The notes under the pieces: model-generated | What the model was told of the DNA's origin: nothing | The model's database searches: none | What the model saw: only the letters and a program-made list of their open reading frames with translations | In this document: positions 7,040-14,980 of the stretch, in pieces | Layout: each line of letters opens with the position of its first letter | How positions within the stretch are numbered: position 1 is the stretch's first letter | NCBI GenBank assembly: GCA_025924815.1 | Contig: JAICHQ010000032.1 | Location: 1-33,379 of the forward strand | From: Nocardioides sp. | Lineage (GTDB): Bacteria; Actinomycetota; Actinomycetes; Propionibacteriales; Nocardioidaceae | Length of the DNA stretch: 33,379 bases | Reading direction: 5' to 3' | Made by a program: the position numbers and the translations under genes

Positions 7040-8161
7040 ATGCCACGGTGGCGCCTGCTGCGCCCCGGCTACCTCGGCACCGAGGCGGACCGGGCCACGT
7101 TCCGCACGTTGCACACCGCGACCCAGATGACCAGCGAGCTGCGCACCGGGCTCACCCAGGCCTCCGCGGAGCGCTGTGTGCGCCACCTGGCTCGTTTGCT
7201 GGGCTCACCGGCGGTGGCGGTGACCGACACCGCGACGACCCTGTCCTGGCACGGGCGCGGCCAGACGCACGCGTCGCTCGTCGGTCCGCTCATCGAGCAG
7301 TGCGTGGCCGACGGCGACACCACGGTCCACGACCACCGCGACTTCGCGTGCGGTCAGCCCGGATGTCCGCTGCGACGGGCGATCGTCACGCCGCTCACCG
7401 TGGAGGACACCGTCGTCGGGACGCTCATCGCGTTCACCCCGACCGCGTCGGCGGGCCTGGTCCGCGCCGCCGACGAGCTCGCCCGGTGGGTCTCCGGCCA
7501 GCTCGAGCTGGCCGAGCTCGATGTGGCCCGCACGTCCCGGATGGAGGCCGAGGTGCGCGCGTTGCGAGCACAGATCTCGCCCCACTTCGTCTACAACGCG
7601 CTGACCACGATCGCGTCCTTCGTGCGCACCGACCCCGACCGGGCCCGCGGACTGATCATGGAGTTCGCCGACTTCACCCGGCACTCCTTCCAGCGTGCCG
7701 GCAGCTACACCACCCTGGAGGACGAGCTGCGCTCCATCGAGCGCTACCTGTCGCTGGAGCAGGCGCGATTCGGGGACCGGCTGGCGGTGGTGCTGCGGAT
7801 CGCCCCGGAGGTCCTCGGCGTGAGCATTCCCGTGCTGTCGTTGCAGCCCCTGGTCGAGAACGGCGTGCGACACGGCCTGGCGGCCAAGGACGCGCCGGGA
7901 ACGCTGACGATCCTGGCCGAGGACAACGACTACGAGGCGGTGATCACCGTCGAGGACGACGGCGTGGGCGAGGATCCCGAGCGGGTACGACGTGCCTTGG
8001 CCGGCGACGAGTCGATGGACTCGATCGGCCTGGGCAACGTCGACGAGCGGCTGCGGTCGGCGTACGGCGACGAGTACGGGCTCGTCGTCGAGACGGCCCC
8101 GGGAGCCGGCACCAAGGTGACCGTGCGCGTGCCCAAGTACGCCGCAGGGGTGCGCGCGTGA
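7040..8161 (+). CDS. LytS-type sensor histidine kinase without membrane segments
   Basis: The 373-residue protein has a GAF-like N-terminal sensor region (about 20-150) containing DFACGQPGCPLRRAIV. The His_kinase domain of the LytS family follows, with ALRAQISPHFVYNALTTIASF holding the phospho-accepting histidine near residue 179. The HATPase domain has N-box LQPLVENGVRHGLA, G1 VEDDGVG and G2 SIGLGNVDERLRSAYG. I see no transmembrane helices, unlike classic LytS, so it probably senses an internal signal or couples to the adjacent transporter. Its last codons overlap the LytTR regulator (GTGA). Five genes downstream deal with acetate-type transport and activation, so acetate or a related metabolite is the likely cue (inference). 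Confidence 0.9.
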   Translation: MPRWRLLRPGYLGTEADRATFRTLHTATQMTSELRTGLTQASAERCVRHLARLLGSPAVAVTDTATTLSWHGRGQTHASLVGPLIEQCVADGDTTVHDHRDFACGQPGCPLRRAIVTPLTVEDTVVGTLIAFTPTASAGLVRAADELARWVSGQLELAELDVARTSRMEAEVRALRAQISPHFVYNALTTIASFVRTDPDRARGLIMEFADFTRHSFQRAGSYTTLEDELRSIERYLSLEQARFGDRLAVVLRIAPEVLGVSIPVLSLQPLVENGVRHGLAAKDAPGTLTILAEDNDYEAVITVEDDGVGEDPERVRRALAGDESMDSIGLGNVDERLRSAYGDEYGLVVETAPGAGTKVTVRVPKYAAGVRA

Positions 8162-8913
8162 GCGTCGCCTCCCGGGCGTCGCGGTCGGCGGAGGGGCTCA
8201 AGGTCCTGGCCGTCGACGACGAGCCACCCGCCCTCGACGAGCTGGCCTTCCTGCTCGGCCGCGACGAGCGCGTCGAGAGCGTGCGCACCTGCGGGTCGGC
8301 GGCCGAGGCGCTGCGGATCCTCCAGGCCGAGAGCTTCGACGTCGTGCTGCTGGACATCGCGATGCCGGGGCTCAGCGGGCTCGACCTCGCCCAGGTGCTG
8401 CGGCAGTTCCGCGAGCCGCCGGCGGTCGTCTTCATCACCGCTCACGCCCACCACGCCGTCGAGGCGTTCGACCTGCGCGCGGTCGACTACCTGCTCAAGC
8501 CGGTGCACGAGGAGCGCCTGCGCGAGGCGATCGGACGTGTACGCGACGAGGCGGGCGTCGCCGACCACGACGAGCAGATGCCGGTCGAGCTCGGGGGGGT
8601 GACCCGGTTCGTCCGCCGCTCCGACGTCCGCTACGCCTCCGCCCAGGGCGACTACGTCCGGCTCCACACTGCGACCGGCAACCCGCTGGTGCGCATGTCG
8701 CTCTCGGCGCTCGAGCAACGCTGGGCCGACCGCGGGTTCGTGCGGATCCACCGCAGCATCCTGGTCTCGCTGGCCCACGTCGACGAGGTGCGGCTCGCCG
8801 GCGCACGACCGGTCGTGGTCGTCGACGGCGCCGAGCTCCCGGTGAGCCGTCGTCATCTCCCCGACGTCCGGGGGCTGCTGCGGCGTACGCGCTCCGGAGT
8901 GGGCGAGCCGTGA
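8158..8913 (+). CDS. LytTR-family response regulator
   Basis: The 251-residue protein has a receiver domain (about 14-130) with VLAVDDEPPA, phospho-acceptor D66 in VVLLDIAMPGLSG and the switch residues FITAHAHHAVEAF plus K in YLLKPV. A LytTR DNA-binding domain follows (about 145-245), with RRSDVRYASAQGDYVRLHT, the FVRIHRSILVSLAHV signature and VSRRHLPDVRGLLRR at the end. It overlaps the kinase gene (GTGA) and the next gene (GTGA), so the operon is translationally coupled. LytTR proteins bind pairs of 9-bp direct repeats about 21 bp apart. Exactly such repeats lie upstream of the satP-like gene at 10823-10897. Confidence 0.93.
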   Translation: MSVASRASRSAEGLKVLAVDDEPPALDELAFLLGRDERVESVRTCGSAAEALRILQAESFDVVLLDIAMPGLSGLDLAQVLRQFREPPAVVFITAHAHHAVEAFDLRAVDYLLKPVHEERLREAIGRVRDEAGVADHDEQMPVELGGVTRFVRRSDVRYASAQGDYVRLHTATGNPLVRMSLSALEQRWADRGFVRIHRSILVSLAHVDEVRLAGARPVVVVDGAELPVSRRHLPDVRGLLRRTRSGVGEP

Positions 8914-9296
8914 GCGACGAGCCGCACCCCCGCGTGCGGGTGACGAGCCCGCGCACGGTCGCCGCGCGGCACCGCACCCGGCGCTCCAACGCCGCCGAGA
9001 TCGACGAGCTCACCTCGCTCGGCGAGGTCTACGTCCAGAGCCTGATGCGGGCGCAGCTCCGACTCGCGGCGTACGTCGTGGCGCTCCTGGCGGTCACGCT
9101 CGGTGCGCTCCCCCTGCTGCTGCGGCTGGTACCGGTCTCCCACGTGCACGTGCTCGGCGTACCCCTGCCCTGGCTGCTGCTCGGCGTCGCGGTCTACCCG
9201 TGGTTGCTCTGGCTGGCGTGGTGGTACGTACGACGTGCGGAGCGCAACGAGGCGGCCTTCGTCGACCTCGTCGAGCGGCGGGACGCACCGCGGTGA
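8910..9296 (+). CDS. Small membrane protein, DUF485-like partner of the symporter
   Basis: The 128-residue protein has a basic N-terminal tail (about 1-50), a predicted transmembrane helix in YVVALLAVTLGALPLLLRLVP, a short loop and a second helix in VPLPWLLLGVAVYPWLLWLAWWYV. A charged tail ends the protein. Size, two-helix topology and position directly before an SSS-family symporter recall the YjcH-ActP pairing of the E. coli acetate permease. I therefore read it as an accessory subunit. It starts at GTG 8910, overlapping the LytTR stop, and ends in a GTGA overlap with the symporter gene. The DUF485 assignment is from pattern and context. Confidence 0.75.
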   Translation: MSDEPHPRVRVTSPRTVAARHRTRRSNAAEIDELTSLGEVYVQSLMRAQLRLAAYVVALLAVTLGALPLLLRLVPVSHVHVLGVPLPWLLLGVAVYPWLLWLAWWYVRRAERNEAAFVDLVERRDAPR

Positions 9297-10822
9297 GAGA
9301 GCTCGCCGCGATCCTGGCGGTCACCCTGGTGACGACGGCGACCCTCGCCGTCGGTGTCTTCGGCCTGCGCGTCTCCCGGACCACCAGCGACTTCTTCGTG
9401 GCGTCGCGGCGCGTCGGGCCGTTCCTCAACGCCTCGGCCATCAGCGGTGAGTACCTGTCGGCCGCGTCGTTCCTGGGGGTCGCCGGGCTCGTTCTGCTGC
9501 GAGGCGTCGACATGCTCTGGTACCCGATCGGCTGGACCGCCGGCTACCTCCTGCTGCTGGTCTTCGTCGCGGCGCCGCTGCGACGCTCGGGGGCCTACAC
9601 CCTGCCGGACTTCGCCGAGTTCCGGGTGGAGTCGAAGGGGGCCCGGCAGGTGGCGAGCTGGCTGGTCTGCCTGATCGGTGCCCTCTACCTCGTCCCCCAG
9701 TTCCAGGGCGCCGGGCTCACGCTGAGTGCGCTGACGGGTTCACCGACGTGGGTGGGCGCCGCACTGGTCGCGACCGTCGTGCTGGTCAACGTGGTCGCCG
9801 GCGGCATGCGCAGCATCACGCTGGTCCAGGCCTTCCAGTACTGGATCAAGCTCTGCGCCCTGCTGGTGCCGGCGCTGGTCCTGTGGCTCGCCTGGCGCGG
9901 AGACGGCTCACCGACCCGCCACCTGCACGCCGCCGACTGGGTGGAACCGCTGCAGGGCCCGCACGCGACGTACCTCACCTACTCCCTGATCATCGCCACG
10001 TTCCTGGGCACCATGGGCCTGCCCCACGTGGTCGTGCGGTTCTACACCAACCACGACGGGCGGTCGGCGCGCCGTACCACGGTGGCCGTGCTGGCGATGC
10101 TCAGCCTCTTCTACCTGCTGCCGACGGCGTACGGCGCGTTGGGGCGGATCTACGCCTCCGACCTGGTCGCCTCGGGCCGGACCGACAGGGTCGTGCTGAT
10201 CATCCCCGACCGGATCCTGGGGGGCTCGGGTGGCACCGTGCTCACCGCCCTGCTCGGCGCCGGAGCCTTCGCGGCCTTCCTCTCGACCTCGTCCGGGCTG
10301 GTCGTCTCGATCAGCGGGGTGCTGAGCCAGGACGTGCTGGGCAAGCGCTTCGACGGCGTGACGGGGTTCCGCCTGGGCAGCGTTCTGGCGACCTCCGGCG
10401 CGATGCTGCTGACCTTCGGCACCCAGGGGCTCCCGGTCGCCCACGCGGTCGAGCTGGCGTTCGCCGTGGCGGCGTCGACGTTCTGCCCCCTGCTGCTGCT
10501 CGGGATCTGGTGGCGCGGCCTCACCGCACGTGGGGCGATCGCCGGGATGGTGGGAGGCGGGATCCTGTCCGGCAGCGCGGTGCTCGCGGTGATGGTCGGC
10601 GTGAGCGCGCCGGGCTGGGCCGGGGCCGTGCTGGCCCAGCCGGCCCTGCTCACGGTGCCCGTCGCGCTCGCCGTCATGGTCGCCGTCTCCGTCGCCGACC
10701 GGGCGCGCGTGCCCGCTCACGTCGGACGGGCGATGGTGCGGCTCCACCTGCCCGAGGCGGTCGAGGTCGACCGCGGCAGCTTCGAGCCGAGCAAGGACCG
10801 ACCGCGGGCGTCGGCCACCTGA
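9293..10822 (+). CDS. Sodium:solute symporter, acetate permease (ActP/MctC)-like
   Basis: The 509-residue protein belongs to the SSS (SLC5) family with about 13 hydrophobic helices. Family landmarks include TSDFFVASRRVGPFLNASAISGEYLSAASFLG near the N-terminus, the conserved helix with GTMGLPHVVVRFYTN, and FAAFLSTSSGLVVSISGVLSQD, where the serine-rich stretch lies at the usual Na2 site. This is the pattern of monocarboxylate and acetate symporters, although exact substrate specificity cannot be read. The GTG at 9293 overlaps the upstream stop codon (GTGA). Lying in one operon with a two-component system, it may be both a target and a part of the signalling chain. Confidence 0.9.
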   Translation: MRELAAILAVTLVTTATLAVGVFGLRVSRTTSDFFVASRRVGPFLNASAISGEYLSAASFLGVAGLVLLRGVDMLWYPIGWTAGYLLLLVFVAAPLRRSGAYTLPDFAEFRVESKGARQVASWLVCLIGALYLVPQFQGAGLTLSALTGSPTWVGAALVATVVLVNVVAGGMRSITLVQAFQYWIKLCALLVPALVLWLAWRGDGSPTRHLHAADWVEPLQGPHATYLTYSLIIATFLGTMGLPHVVVRFYTNHDGRSARRTTVAVLAMLSLFYLLPTAYGALGRIYASDLVASGRTDRVVLIIPDRILGGSGGTVLTALLGAGAFAAFLSTSSGLVVSISGVLSQDVLGKRFDGVTGFRLGSVLATSGAMLLTFGTQGLPVAHAVELAFAVAASTFCPLLLLGIWWRGLTARGAIAGMVGGGILSGSAVLAVMVGVSAPGWAGAVLAQPALLTVPVALAVMVAVSVADRARVPAHVGRAMVRLHLPEAVEVDRGSFEPSKDRPRASAT

Positions 10823-10897
10823 ACCGTTCGTCGTCCCAGCGCTACCGCTGGTCGTGCCCAGATCGGCACACATCGCGGATGGACGACCGCTGGCCGC
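10823..10897. promoter_or_regulatory. LytTR-type direct repeats upstream of satP
   Basis: ACCGTTCGTCGT (10823-10834) and ACCGCTGGTCGT (10844-10855) are 21 bp apart, and ACCGCTGGCCGC (10886-10897) follows 42 bp later in the same phase. The 9-mer ACCGTTCGT fits the LytTR consensus I remember, [TA][AC][CA]GTTN[AG][TG]. The other two copies differ from it mainly at one internal T. The 21-bp phase (9 bp plus 12 bp) is the known spacing. The array starts directly after the symporter stop codon and ends about 55 bp before the predicted satP start site. Confidence 0.65.
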
Positions 10898-10907
10898 ACG
10901 GTCGCGC

Positions 10908-10921
10908 GTGACCCCTGTCAC
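10908..10921. promoter_or_regulatory. Crp/GlxR-type binding site at the satP promoter
   Basis: GTGACCCCTGTCAC is a perfect GTGA-N6-TCAC inverted repeat, the core of the cAMP-receptor consensus. It covers the -35 region of the satP promoter, centred about 37 bp before the predicted transcription start. A Crp homologue is encoded at 18730-19407. Confidence 0.7.
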
Positions 10922-10939
10922 GTGATGCCCGCCGCTGCC

Positions 10940-10945
10940 TAGCGT
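10940..10945 (+). promoter_or_regulatory. -10 element TAGCGT of the satP gene
   Basis: TAGCGT lies 19 bp after the Crp box and would start transcription near 10952. A short leader with AGGAG at 10970-10974 precedes the ATG at 10980. Confidence 0.5.
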
Positions 10946-10979
10946 CCGGGGGAGTTCCCTCGAGACGACAGGAGTGCTC

Positions 10980-11585
10980 ATGTCTGAGACACCCATGCCC
11001 GCCGACCGCATCCCCGGCGCGCACATCGCCGATCCGGCACCGCTCGGCCTCGGCGCCTTCGCGCTGACGACCTTCATGCTCAGCGTGGTCAACGCCGGCT
11101 GGCTGCCCAGCACCGTCGAGCCGGTCGTGTTCGGCCTGGCGCTCGCCTACGGCGGGATCGCCCAGTTCGGCGCCGGCATCTGGGAGTTCGCCAAGGGCAA
11201 CACCTTCGGCGCGACGGCGTTCTGCTCCTTCGGCGCCTTCTGGGTGTCGTTCTGGTGGCTGACCGGCCATACCGACCTCTCCGGCGCCAGCGCCGACGAC
11301 GCGGCCCACGGCGTGGGGTGGTACCTGCTGATCTGGGGCATCTTCACCCTCTACATGACGGTCGCCGCGCTGCGGGTGAGCGGTGCGGTGCTCGCGGTGT
11401 TCGTGCTGCTGACCCTCACCTTCTTCGTGCTCGCCTGGGGTGAGTTCGCGACATCGACCGGGATCCACAAGTTCGGTGGGTACCTCGGGCTGCTGACCGC
11501 GGTGGCCGCCTGGTACGCGTCCTTCGCCGGCGTGACGGCGTTCACCTGGAAGCGCCAGCTCGCTCCCGTCGGGCCACGCGGCTAG
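10980..11585 (+). CDS. satP: SatP/GPR1-FUN34-YaaH family acetate/succinate permease
   Basis: The 201-residue protein has six hydrophobic helices. The family signature at the start of helix 1 is DPAPLGLGAFALTTF, equivalent to NPAPLGL with Asp for Asn. GGIAQFGAGIWEFAKGNTFGATAFCSFGAFW follows, a stretch highly typical of the AceTr family of acetate channels/permeases. It sits between the acetate-type symporter and acs, so two uptake systems of different mechanism flank the activation enzyme. The start at ATG 10980 is set by AGGAG 5 nt upstream; GTG at 10974 would overlap that site. The promoter carries both LytTR-like and Crp-like sites. Confidence 0.9.
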   Translation: MSETPMPADRIPGAHIADPAPLGLGAFALTTFMLSVVNAGWLPSTVEPVVFGLALAYGGIAQFGAGIWEFAKGNTFGATAFCSFGAFWVSFWWLTGHTDLSGASADDAAHGVGWYLLIWGIFTLYMTVAALRVSGAVLAVFVLLTLTFFVLAWGEFATSTGIHKFGGYLGLLTAVAAWYASFAGVTAFTWKRQLAPVGPRG

Positions 11586-11589
11586 CCCT

Positions 11590-11663
11590 CGCCTCGCGTC
11601 GGGCCAACTCCCCTCCAACCCCCCCGATCTAGGGTGGAGGGGAGTCGTCCCGGCCGCGAGGCG
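11590..11663 (+). terminator. Long nested hairpin between satP and acs
   Basis: Three nested inverted repeats line up. CGCCTCGCG (11590-11598) pairs with CGCGAGGCG (11655-11663), CGGG (11600-11603) with CCCG (11649-11652), and ACTCCCCTCCA plus CCC (11607-11621) with GGGTGGAGGGGAGT (11632-11645). The rod spans 74 nt, starts just after the satP stop and ends 33 nt before the acs start. It may terminate or attenuate satP transcripts, or be a structured acs leader. There is no T-run directly after it. Confidence 0.55.
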
Positions 11664-11696
11664 TCGTTGGTGTCATCGAAAGGAGAAGAGGAGACC

Positions 11697-13658
11697 GTGA
11701 GCGAAGAGACCCTGTCCAACCTCCTGCGCGAGGAACGTCGTTTCGAGCCGCCGGCAGAGATCGCGGCGCACGCCAACGTCAAGGCCGACGCCTACGAGGA
11801 GGCGGAGCGCGACCCACTTGCGTTCTGGGAGAAGGCCGCCGAGCGGTTGTCCTGGGACACCAAGTGGGACAAGGTCCTGGACTGGGACGACGCCCCCTTC
11901 GCGAAGTGGTACGTCGGCGGCAAGCTGAACGCGGCCTACAACTGTGTGGACCGGCATGTGGAGAACGGCCACGGCGACAAGGTGGCCTACCACTGGATCG
12001 GCGAGCCGGAGAACGACACCCGAGACATCACCTACGCCGAGCTCAAGGACCTGGTGTGCCAGGCGGCGAACGCCTTGGTCGACCTGGGGGTCAAGACCGG
12101 CGACCGGGTGGCGATCTACATGCCGATGATCCCGGAGACCGTGATCGCGATGCTCGCCTGCGCGCGGATCGGTGCCCCGCACACCGTGGTGTTCGGAGGC
12201 TTCTCGGCGCAGGCGTTGATCGACCGGATCCACGACTGCGACGCCAGGGTCGTAATCACCGCCGACGGCGGATACCGTCGCGGCGCCAAGGCCGGGCTGA
12301 AGGTGGCGGTCGACGAGGCCCTCGAGCGGTGCCCCGACGTCCGCAACGTGCTGGTGGTGCGTCGTACCGGCCAGGACGTGGAGTGGACCGAGGGCCGTGA
12401 CGTGTGGTGGCACGACGCCGTCGAGGGCGCCTCGAAGGAACACACGCCGGAGGCGTTCGACTCCGAGCACCCGCTGTACGTGATGTACACCTCGGGGACC
12501 ACCGGGAAGCCCAAGGGGATCCTGCACACGACCGGCGGCTACTTGGTCGGCACCTCGTGGACGCACTGGGCGGTCTTCGACCTCAAGCCCGAGACCGACA
12601 TCTTCTGGACCGCGGCCGACATCGGCTGGGTCACCGGGCACAGTTACATCGTCTACGGGCCGTTGTGAAACGGCACCTCCTCTGTGATGTACGAGGGCAC
12701 CCCGGACTCCCAGCACAAGGGCCGCTGGTGGCAGATCATCGCCGACTACAAGGTGAACATCCTCTATTGCGCCCCGACGGCGATCCGCACCTTCATGAAG
12801 TGGGGGGCCGAGATCCCGGAGAAGTTCGACATGTCGTCGCTGCGCGTCATCGGGTCGGTCGGTGAGCCGATCAACCCCGAGGCCTACATCTGGTACCGCG
12901 AGACGATCGGTGGGGGCCGGTGCCCGGTGGTCGACACCTGGTGGCAGACCGAGACCGGGCAGATCATGGTCAGCCCGCTGCCCGGGGTGACCGCGGGCAA
13001 GCCGGGGTCGGCGATGAAGGCGCTGCCGGGCATCACGGCGCAGGTCGTCGACGACACCGGGAAGGCCGTGAAGCCCGGATCGGGCGGATACCTGGTGCTC
13101 ACCGAGCCCTGGCCGGCGATGCTGCGCACGATCTGGGGCGACGACCAGCGGTATCGGGAGACCTACTGGTCGCGGTTCCCCGGCATGTACTTCGCCGGTG
13201 ACGGCGCCAAGCTCGACGAGGACGGCGACGTGTGGTTGCTGGGCCGGGTCGACGACGTCATGAACGTCTCGGGCCACCGCCTGTCGACCACCGAGATCGA
13301 GTCCGCGCTGGTCTCCCACCCGAAGGTCGCCGAGGCGGCCGTGGTCGGCGCGAACGACGCCGACACCGGCCAGGCGCCCGCGGCGTTCGTCATCCTGCGG
13401 GAGTCGGCCGGCGACGGTGGGCCCGAGGTGGTCCAGGAGCTCCGCGACCACGTGGCCAAGGAGATCGGCAAGATCGCCCGGCCGAAGTCGATCATGGTCG
13501 TCCCCGAGCTGCCCAAGACCCGCTCGGGCAAGATCATGCGGCGACTGTTGCGCGACGTCGCGGAGAAGCGCGAGGTCGGCGACGTCACCACGCTGGCCGA
13601 CTCCACCGTCATGGACCAGATCAAGGCAGGCATCGCCGCAGGATCCGACGAGGAGTGA
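11697..13658 (+). pseudogene. acs: Acetyl-CoA synthetase interrupted by one in-frame UGA codon
   Basis: The frame encodes a full-length acetate-CoA ligase of 653 residues, except that codon 324 (12666-12668) is TGA. It reads VYGPL-(TGA)-NGTSSVMYEG where relatives have Ala, Ser or Cys. Everything else is intact on both sides: YTSGTTGKPKG (AMP-binding), SVGEPINPEA, DTWWQTETG, the GRVDDVMNVSGHR hinge and KTRSGKIMRR with the acetylatable lysine. UGA is used as a normal stop by many neighbours, so a code change is unlikely. Possible causes are a recent nonsense mutation, a sequencing error (TGC to TGA is one step) or recoding, for example as selenocysteine. I find only a 4-bp stem (CCTC/GAGG) after the UGA, which is not a convincing SECIS. 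The GTG start follows AGGAGAAGAGGAG. The enzyme would make acetyl-CoA from acetate, ATP and CoA. Confidence 0.85.
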
Positions 13659-13665
13659 AGATCCG

Positions 13666-13697
13666 GCTCTCCGGGCTCCTGGTCGAGCCCGGAGAGC
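13666..13697. terminator. Bidirectional terminator between acs and nhaA
   Basis: GCTCTCCGGGCTC and GAGCCCGGAGAGC form a perfect 13-bp stem with a 6-nt loop in the spacer between two convergent genes, ending 4 bp before the nhaA stop. A short TCCTTC follows on the plus strand. Confidence 0.75.
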
Positions 13698-13701
13698 TCC
13701 T

Positions 13702-14883
13702 TCAGCGAGGGTGAGACGTACGGCGGCGGAGGGTCAGGGCGCCGAGGAGCGCGGAGACCACCGAAGCCGTCAGGACGCCGATCTTGGCGGCGTCGGCCTC
13801 GTGACCTGAGAACGACAGGTCGGAGACCAGCAGCGAGACGGTGAAGCCGATCCCCGCCAGCAGCGCGACGCCGACCATCTGGGCCCAGGTGAGCTCCTCG
13901 TTGAGCTCCGCGCGCGTGAACCGGGTGACCGCGTAGGTGCCACCCAGCACCCCCAGCGGCTTGCCGACCACGAGCCCGACGACCACGCCGACCACGACGG
14001 GGTCGCGCGCCAACGTGCCGCCGCCGGTGACCGGCACGCCGGCCGACACCAGCGCGAAGAACGGCACCGCGAGCGCGGCGGAGACCGGGGAGAGCCGGTG
14101 CTCGAGGCGCTCGGCGGGCGAGCGCTCCTCGCCCGGGTCGCGACGTACCCGGGTGAGCAGGCCGAGCAGGACGCCGGCGATCGTCGCGTGGACCCCGCTC
14201 TCGTGCATGAACCACCACGTCGCGACCGCGATCGGCAGGAGCAGCCACCCCCACGAGATCCGCAGCCGCTGCAGCACCGCCCACAGCCCGGCGAGGGCGA
14301 GGGCCAGGGCCAGGTCGACCGGGTGCACCGTGCTGGTGAACACCAGCGCGATGATCACGATCACGACCAGGTCGTCGACCACGGCCAAGGTCAGCAGGAA
14401 GGCCCGCAGCGGGTGCGGCAGGTGCGAGCCGACGACGGCCAGCACCGCCAGCGCGAACGCGATGTCGGTGGCCGACGGGATCGCCCAGCCGCCCGGACGA
14501 CCGTCCGCGGCGGTCAGGTTGACCAGGAGGAACAGCGCGGCCGGGACCAACACCCCGCAGACCGCCGCGGTGACCGGCACCAGCGCGTCGGCCGGACGAC
14601 GGAGAGAGCCGACCACGAACTCGCGCTTCAGCTCCAGCCCGGCCACGAAGAAGAACAGGGTCAGGGCGCCGTCCGCGCCCCAGTGCTCCAGGTCGAGGGG
14701 GCCCAGGTCGAGGCCGAGGAAGGAGTGGTACGACGCGTCGGCCGGCGAGTTCGCCCAGGCCAGCGCCACCATCGCGGCCACGAGCGCCATCAGCCCCCCG
14801 GCCGGCTCCGAGCGCAGGACACCGGTCAGGAACGTCGTCTCCCCCGGCGCCGGCAGCGGCAGGATGCGGCGTACGACGGACAC
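13702..14883 (-). CDS. nhaA: NhaA-type Na+/H+ antiporter
   Basis: The 393-residue membrane protein shows the NhaA fold landmarks: FFFVAGLELKREF near residue 80, IPSATDIAFALAVLAVVG with the conserved TD pair of helix IV, LAVVDDLVVIVIIALVF with the ion-binding Asp-Asp pair of helix V, and GIGFTVSLLVSDLSF near the C-terminus. It exports sodium in exchange for protons and maintains pH and salt balance in the cytoplasmic membrane. Next to a sodium-driven acetate symporter it could recycle sodium (inference). GTG at 14883 is preceded by TAGCCT 6 nt upstream, consistent with a leaderless transcript. It is not part of the Rv3657c-Rv3683 backbone as I recall it, so it may be an insertion. Confidence 0.95.
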   Translation of the reverse strand: MSVVRRILPLPAPGETTFLTGVLRSEPAGGLMALVAAMVALAWANSPADASYHSFLGLDLGPLDLEHWGADGALTLFFFVAGLELKREFVVGSLRRPADALVPVTAAVCGVLVPAALFLLVNLTAADGRPGGWAIPSATDIAFALAVLAVVGSHLPHPLRAFLLTLAVVDDLVVIVIIALVFTSTVHPVDLALALALAGLWAVLQRLRISWGWLLLPIAVATWWFMHESGVHATIAGVLLGLLTRVRRDPGEERSPAERLEHRLSPVSAALAVPFFALVSAGVPVTGGGTLARDPVVVGVVVGLVVGKPLGVLGGTYAVTRFTRAELNEELTWAQMVGVALLAGIGFTVSLLVSDLSFSGHEADAAKIGVLTASVVSALLGALTLRRRTSHPR

Positions 14884-14889
14884 GTGCGG

Positions 14890-14895
14890 AGGCTA
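14890..14895 (-). promoter_or_regulatory. -10 element TAGCCT, leaderless nhaA
   Basis: Minus-strand TAGCCT ends 6 nt before the GTG at 14883, with no Shine-Dalgarno sequence between. Confidence 0.5.
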
Positions 14896-14940
14896 GCCTG
14901 CCGGCCGACCCGGGCCTCCGGGAGTGGGGCCGCGCCGATG

Positions 14941-14946
14941 TAGGGT
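14941..14946 (+). promoter_or_regulatory. -10 element TAGGGT of the holin-like gene
   Basis: TAGGGT lies 34 nt before the ATG at 14981. The leader carries GAGG at 14973-14976 as ribosome binding site. Confidence 0.45.
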
Positions 14947-14980
14947 CGACCCGTCAGCACCCCGAGAAACCCGAGGTCTC

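Noticed and set aside
12666..12720. SECIS element after the acs UGA
   Set aside because: Only a 4-bp CCTC/GAGG stem with a long loop is visible; no extended stem with a typical apical loop at the required distance.
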